Source: Patiria pectinifera (Eukaryota > Echinodermata > Asteroidea > Valvatida > Asterinidae). Taken from it: 64,000 nucleotides of DNA. Position numbers and translations under genes: made by a program. The notes beneath the pieces are model-generated. The model was not told the DNA's origin, searched no databases, and worked only from the letters and a program-made list of their open reading frames with translations. The DNA is taken from the NCBI GenBank assembly GCA_029964075.1, contig CM057136.1:12028001-12092000 (forward strand), given 5' to 3'. This document shows positions 59,461-64,000 of the stretch, in pieces (the stretch's first letter is position 1; each line of letters begins with the position of its first letter).

Positions 59461-62400
59461 ACCACAGTGCACCATCCAACATTAAATCCACGATAACCTC
59501 TTAATTTTAAACCTTCCCAAAGATCTCCCCAGATCTCCTCATTGCTCACCTCTGTAGCTCTACCCGACCTTCCCCCTACCCTCCCCCTAGCCTCCGGTCG
59601 ATGCCTTTTGAGTTTCTCCAAGCTCTATTCGCACGTCTTTGCCAACCCTGCATTCAGCACCAGCTGCCTGGCGGGCGCGAGGCTTTCGATCGCTCCCTCG
59701 GACTCCGATATCCGCCCCTTCGATTTGCACTTTGTCGGCACGTCGCACTGGGTGTCTGACCCCTGCCGTAACGTGGATAGAGGACCGAGTCTTAACATTT
59801 AGATTGAAATTTTCAAACGTTGCGCTGTGAGTATGAGGTGTTCCATACTAATAATCGAACTCTATAAGCATAGAAATTGGTAACGTTCAGAAGTGCCAAG
59901 ATCAAGCCAGCAAGATCATAACATATAGGTTGAGGCATCATAAAACCTGGATAGAACATCCTGTTCGATTTTAATTTGTTTACACTTTTTAATATAATCC
60001 CGTCACTATAATATCTACAAAACACAAAATAATTTCTCAACAAGTACGTCTACATACAATATCTACACATCGATCATTAATTTCAATGTCAGTTTTAAAA
60101 AAACCTACTATACTTTTGTGCGTGGCTTCTGTCGTTCTCTGAATGAATTCGAAAAAGCAAAATGTTCCTTCAGTTGTTAACTCCCCGTTGAAATCAATAG
60201 AATAATTGACTGATTTGGGTTTTTTTCCACACGGTGATGTGGTGATAATCCATTAAGATTTTGACGTAGTGCAATACGAAACAGAGCTTTATTTTCAATA
60301 TGCGATTCCCCTTATAGTTTCCTTTCGAATTTATCGCAACACTTAATTATAGTGCTTCGTTTTGATGGGTCATCGGCGATTATTGTCCGAGACAGTCACC
60401 TTAAACTATCAGTCACTGTCAGAACAATGTCCATGACGGTCACTCAGAGGACGCAGAGAAAAACAACAAACTGCTCCTTTAAATGAAGCATGATAACGCC
60501 ATGCAAATCTCGGCAGAAGTGACCCCTCCCCCCTTTCTCTGACAGTCTTCGTCACTTCTTTTTTCTCGCCAGACGCCTCGCCGTTGACACCCACCGTGCG
60601 ATGCCGGGCTGCACCCCGGTGTGCCGGAGCCGCTGTACGGTCAGAGTACAAGAGGAGTCCCGTCTGTCAGGGAAAAAAACACGTACTGACAAACCAGCTC
60701 TTCAGCAGGGAACAACAATGGATCCAGGGGTGATATCGAGCGATGTTTTTAAGGGTGATTCGGGCGTATGCTGCGCAGGCGATCGAGGGCTCATCTTGTT
60801 GGTGTAATTTCAAATACGATTATCTCTTTTCTTGTCGACTCAGAGTGTACGTCATACTGTGATGAGTGACATGGGAGCATACAGATCGTCGTTTGCAATA
60901 GTCCTCCGTGGAGCAATATATAGCTCCATGATTTCTCCAACACAGTTTGCTGAAGTTCAAAGGGAAAGTGCCAGGTGGTACTTCCCTCGTCTCAGGCCAA
61001 CTAAAAACCACCTGATCTTTGCACTAAAACGTCCCCATTAATTTGCTTTGCTAAGCCCTGGCTTTCTGAAGCTTCACATTGTTTTACAGAAGGCACTTTT
61101 TGGGGGGTTGTTGTTGTTGTTTTGTTTTTTTACAGAAGGCATTGCGCATTAGGACAAATTGCAAACCAATTGCAGACAATCACAGACATAGGTTAACTCT
61201 GATGGTGGCATTTGTGGTTTTTTTCTGCGATGTCATCTTTCCATTGATGCTATGTGTAGTCCTGCATCAGATCACATGACAAGAACATTAGAAATGGGAA
61301 TGGAAACCAGACTGTGCCTAAATGACGGTCTGGATACACCAAAAGTCATGGGAACCACTATACAGATCATCTTCCAATCGTCATCCACCATTTTCACCTC
61401 ACCCCACCCCCAATTAAAGGAGTTTAAGTATACATTGGATATATCTCTTTATGCAACAAAGTTGTTTCTGCAGCTCGGCCGAAACACCTTCTATTTTCGT
61501 TAAGATTCTTCTTCCCCTCCCCTAAATTACACGATTTCGAAGTTTTATACTGGAGGCGAGAAAGAAAGCTTGACTGATAACGATGTCACAGCAAACCCGC
61601 TCACACGTGAACTGATGCTACTGATGAGGCAGCCGCCGGTTTGTGCCGCTCACACACCGCCAAAGCATCCCCCCCAACCCCCCCTCACCCCGATGTCTTG
61701 TCTCGTGCTCCCGTCCTGATATCACCGGTTATAACACCATCCAACCCCGCTATACTCCTCTCCCACTTCGGGTCATCGACATCGCAACCTCATCGATTTT
61801 CTCCCTCCTTTCCATCTTCCTCTCGCCCTCAGATCCAAGCCAGTTTCCTTTTTTCCCCCATCCTTCAGTCATCTCGCAGTCTCGAGCCCCCCGTGTTGTT
61901 TTTGGCTTTTGTGCGCCGCACCTTTCCTCCCGTAAGTTCGCTCTCGTCTCCTCCGTTTATACTTCACAGCGCCGCATCGACTCGCAATTTTTGTCCCCCC
62001 GTCTTGCGCTGGAGTGTTGAAAAGTACATGTCGCCCCGCGAACACACGGCCCGTGTACTAAAGACTGCCGTCAGTTCTGCCCCGTGTCTTTCTTCGCGAT
62101 GTAGGTCTATCTATGGTCAGTGATAATCGCCATCATGCTTCATGAAATATGACGCCTAATTGGACTTAGACGCAGAAAGAAAAGAGACCGAGCAAGCAAG
62201 AAAGACGGAGGGATAGCGAGACTTTATATATGCAGGCCTGGAGCTCCTGGTGGGGTGTCCGCACTGACAGACAGCGCTATGGGACCCATTACCACCATTA
62301 GACTTTTCCTTCTTGCAATTGCTCGCACCGCGTGAAATTTTCCTTTACCTATTGACATCTTTCCTTTTGTCTTTTTAATTACAAATTTTGTAATATAAAT

Positions 62401-64000
62401 GAACACCGTGTTGTTCTCTCTTCAATGTATGAAATGACATTTGAATGTCCTTTTATTTCTTCAAAATAGTTTCAGAGTTGCTGCTATTTCAGCTGTTTTG
62501 CCGTGGGTGCAATTGAGATGATAAATTCACAGTCAATCGAAAAAGAAGAAAATTCATCATTCTATCCAATGAGAGCTTGAAGTCGAAGAAATTAGCCGCA
62601 ACCAGCGCCTTGAGTACAGTCATCAGGGAAAGTACTTCCGCCGCATGTGACAAAGCGAGAGCAGATTTTCTCCACGCACAAATGAAACAGCGCCCTCACT
62701 CGCTTCAGTCATTCTTTGCTTTTCCTTTGTGTGTACAGACGTGCTACGCGTACGCGAATCCGAGTCCTGGTTGACAGGTATACCTTTGCGATTAACATAC
62801 AAATTAACAAGTAAATACTACTGATAAATATCTGTAAAAAAACACACACAAAAATCAAAGATATAAGTGAAAAGGAAATTACGGGAAAGAAATATTCACA
62901 TTCACAGAAAGTAAAAGAAGACGTCCTTTGGATGCCATCAAAATGACGAAAAAGTGCAGAATCATAATTCATATTGAATATCTTCATTTAGTATCTGCGA
63001 AAATCTTATCTTTTGTAGTGCCATTGGAAAAACAAATTGTAAGGAAATTAAACTTTGAAATATAATATTCTAACACAATACAGAAAGCAATGATATTACC
63101 CTCTATTCTAAACATTTTTGGGTTTTATATGAAAGCGAATTAATAGTGCAACTTGGCCAGCAATTGCCGAAATAAAAAGTACACATCGCACCCTAATCTT
63201 TCGGGTAGCACCCAGGGCGATGCCGGACCAGAGGCGATTTTGGGCTCTCCGCCTGCCCGGGCCCAAGCAGCTTTCTCCCCCGCACCCATCCACGCGCCGA
63301 CCAGCTCGCTTATGCCAATGCGAATTAATTTCGACACACTCCATCCCCGCTCGATAAATAACGAAACTCACTCAACCAAAAAACAACCAAAGCGCCAACA
63401 ACAACGACGAATGGTGAAGAAAGAAAATGGAGAAATGAGGAAAATTCGGAGAGGAAGGAATTATTCCGTTTCGTTAAAAAGAAAGAAAGAAGGGTTGAAG
63501 TTTGGCTTTTAGAAATCGGGTCAACAGAGCGTGTGTTGTAGGCGGGTACAAAACAACGGGTTGCCGTGGAAATGGCCCAAGTCACGGATTCACGAACCCT
63601 TTAATAATGTTGTTTTAATCTGATTATTGCTTTGCCAACAATACAAATTCAGCCACTTTTGGGTGGTTTTTAACTGGGGAGGAGGGAACACCAGCTGAAG
63701 GTATTGTCTCCATGTGTGTGCGTGTGTGAGCACAAAATGACAAGAGCTTTTTTGGGTTTGTCAACGCAACCGGGAACCTTTTCAAGCAATTGCAATTTTA
63801 GAGTTTCAAAATTTAAATGGAGGTATATTAAAATGGTTTCTTTTCACGGGTTGTAAGACACTCATCATTATTACCTTAGAATCTGGGGAAATCTATTATT
63901 CATGATTAGCATGGAAATATAATTTTGTCATCTTAAACATTTTAAATAAACTGATTCAGTAAGTTTTATTTGAAGTGATCCTTTAGTTAAATTGTACAAG
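59461..64000. other. Intergenic end of window, no supported gene
   Basis: Several GC-richer pieces (59540-59800, 60560-60680, 61640-62100, 63200-63310) hold open frames of 60-160 codons without recognisable motifs. A promoter or 5' leader of a gene beyond the window is possible but not shown. Confidence 0.4.

Noticed and set aside
61641-62123. A 160-codon Ser/Pro-rich frame
   Set aside because: Composition-driven in CT-rich DNA. An overlapping second frame is equally open and neither has motifs.

Overview
The window is animal nuclear DNA: AT-rich, intron-rich and full of short repeats, with three recognisable protein-coding genes. Protein similarity, intron layout, abundant ACATGTAC/TACCGGTA palindromes and the mix of tRNA-derived SINEs and TIR-bearing MITEs suggest a marine deuterostome invertebrate, most likely an echinoderm (sea star or sea urchin). 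That placement is an inference; no sequence search was possible.

Layout: (1) PTEN, + strand, exons 2-9 from 4100 to 28086, with exon 1 apparently upstream of the window. (2) A 10.4-kb convergent intergenic stretch without recognisable genes (28087-38504). (3) NOLC1 (Nopp140), - strand, five coding exons from 43220 down to 38505. (4) A 1.5-kb divergent interval (43221-44696) that should hold promoter elements for NOLC1 and ATAD1. (5) ATAD1 (the Msp1 AAA ATPase), + strand, eight coding exons from 44697 to 51127. (6) About 12.9 kb (51128-64000) with minisatellites, a LINE 3' end, a SINE and no gene I can support.

All splice sites follow GT-AG, and exon phases join into full frames: ATAD1 372 aa, NOLC1 914 aa, and PTEN about 394 aa if exon 1 has the 79-nt vertebrate length. 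PTEN and ATAD1 are also neighbours in human, and NOLC1 lies on the same human chromosome arm, so the cluster probably preserves old linkage. The three proteins act in unrelated places: PIP3 phosphatase, outer-membrane protein extraction and nucleolar snoRNP chaperone.

The points most worth a second look are these. PTEN codes leucine where human PTEN has Tyr138, the residue whose Leu substitution in human PTEN is reported to separate lipid from protein phosphatase activity. An intron interrupts the PTEN catalytic P-loop. A long, near-perfect inverted repeat (about 233-242 bp per arm) lies in a PTEN intron. Several MITE families can be reconstructed from copies inside this one window, including one in which terminal inverted repeats enclose a tRNA-like Pol III promoter.
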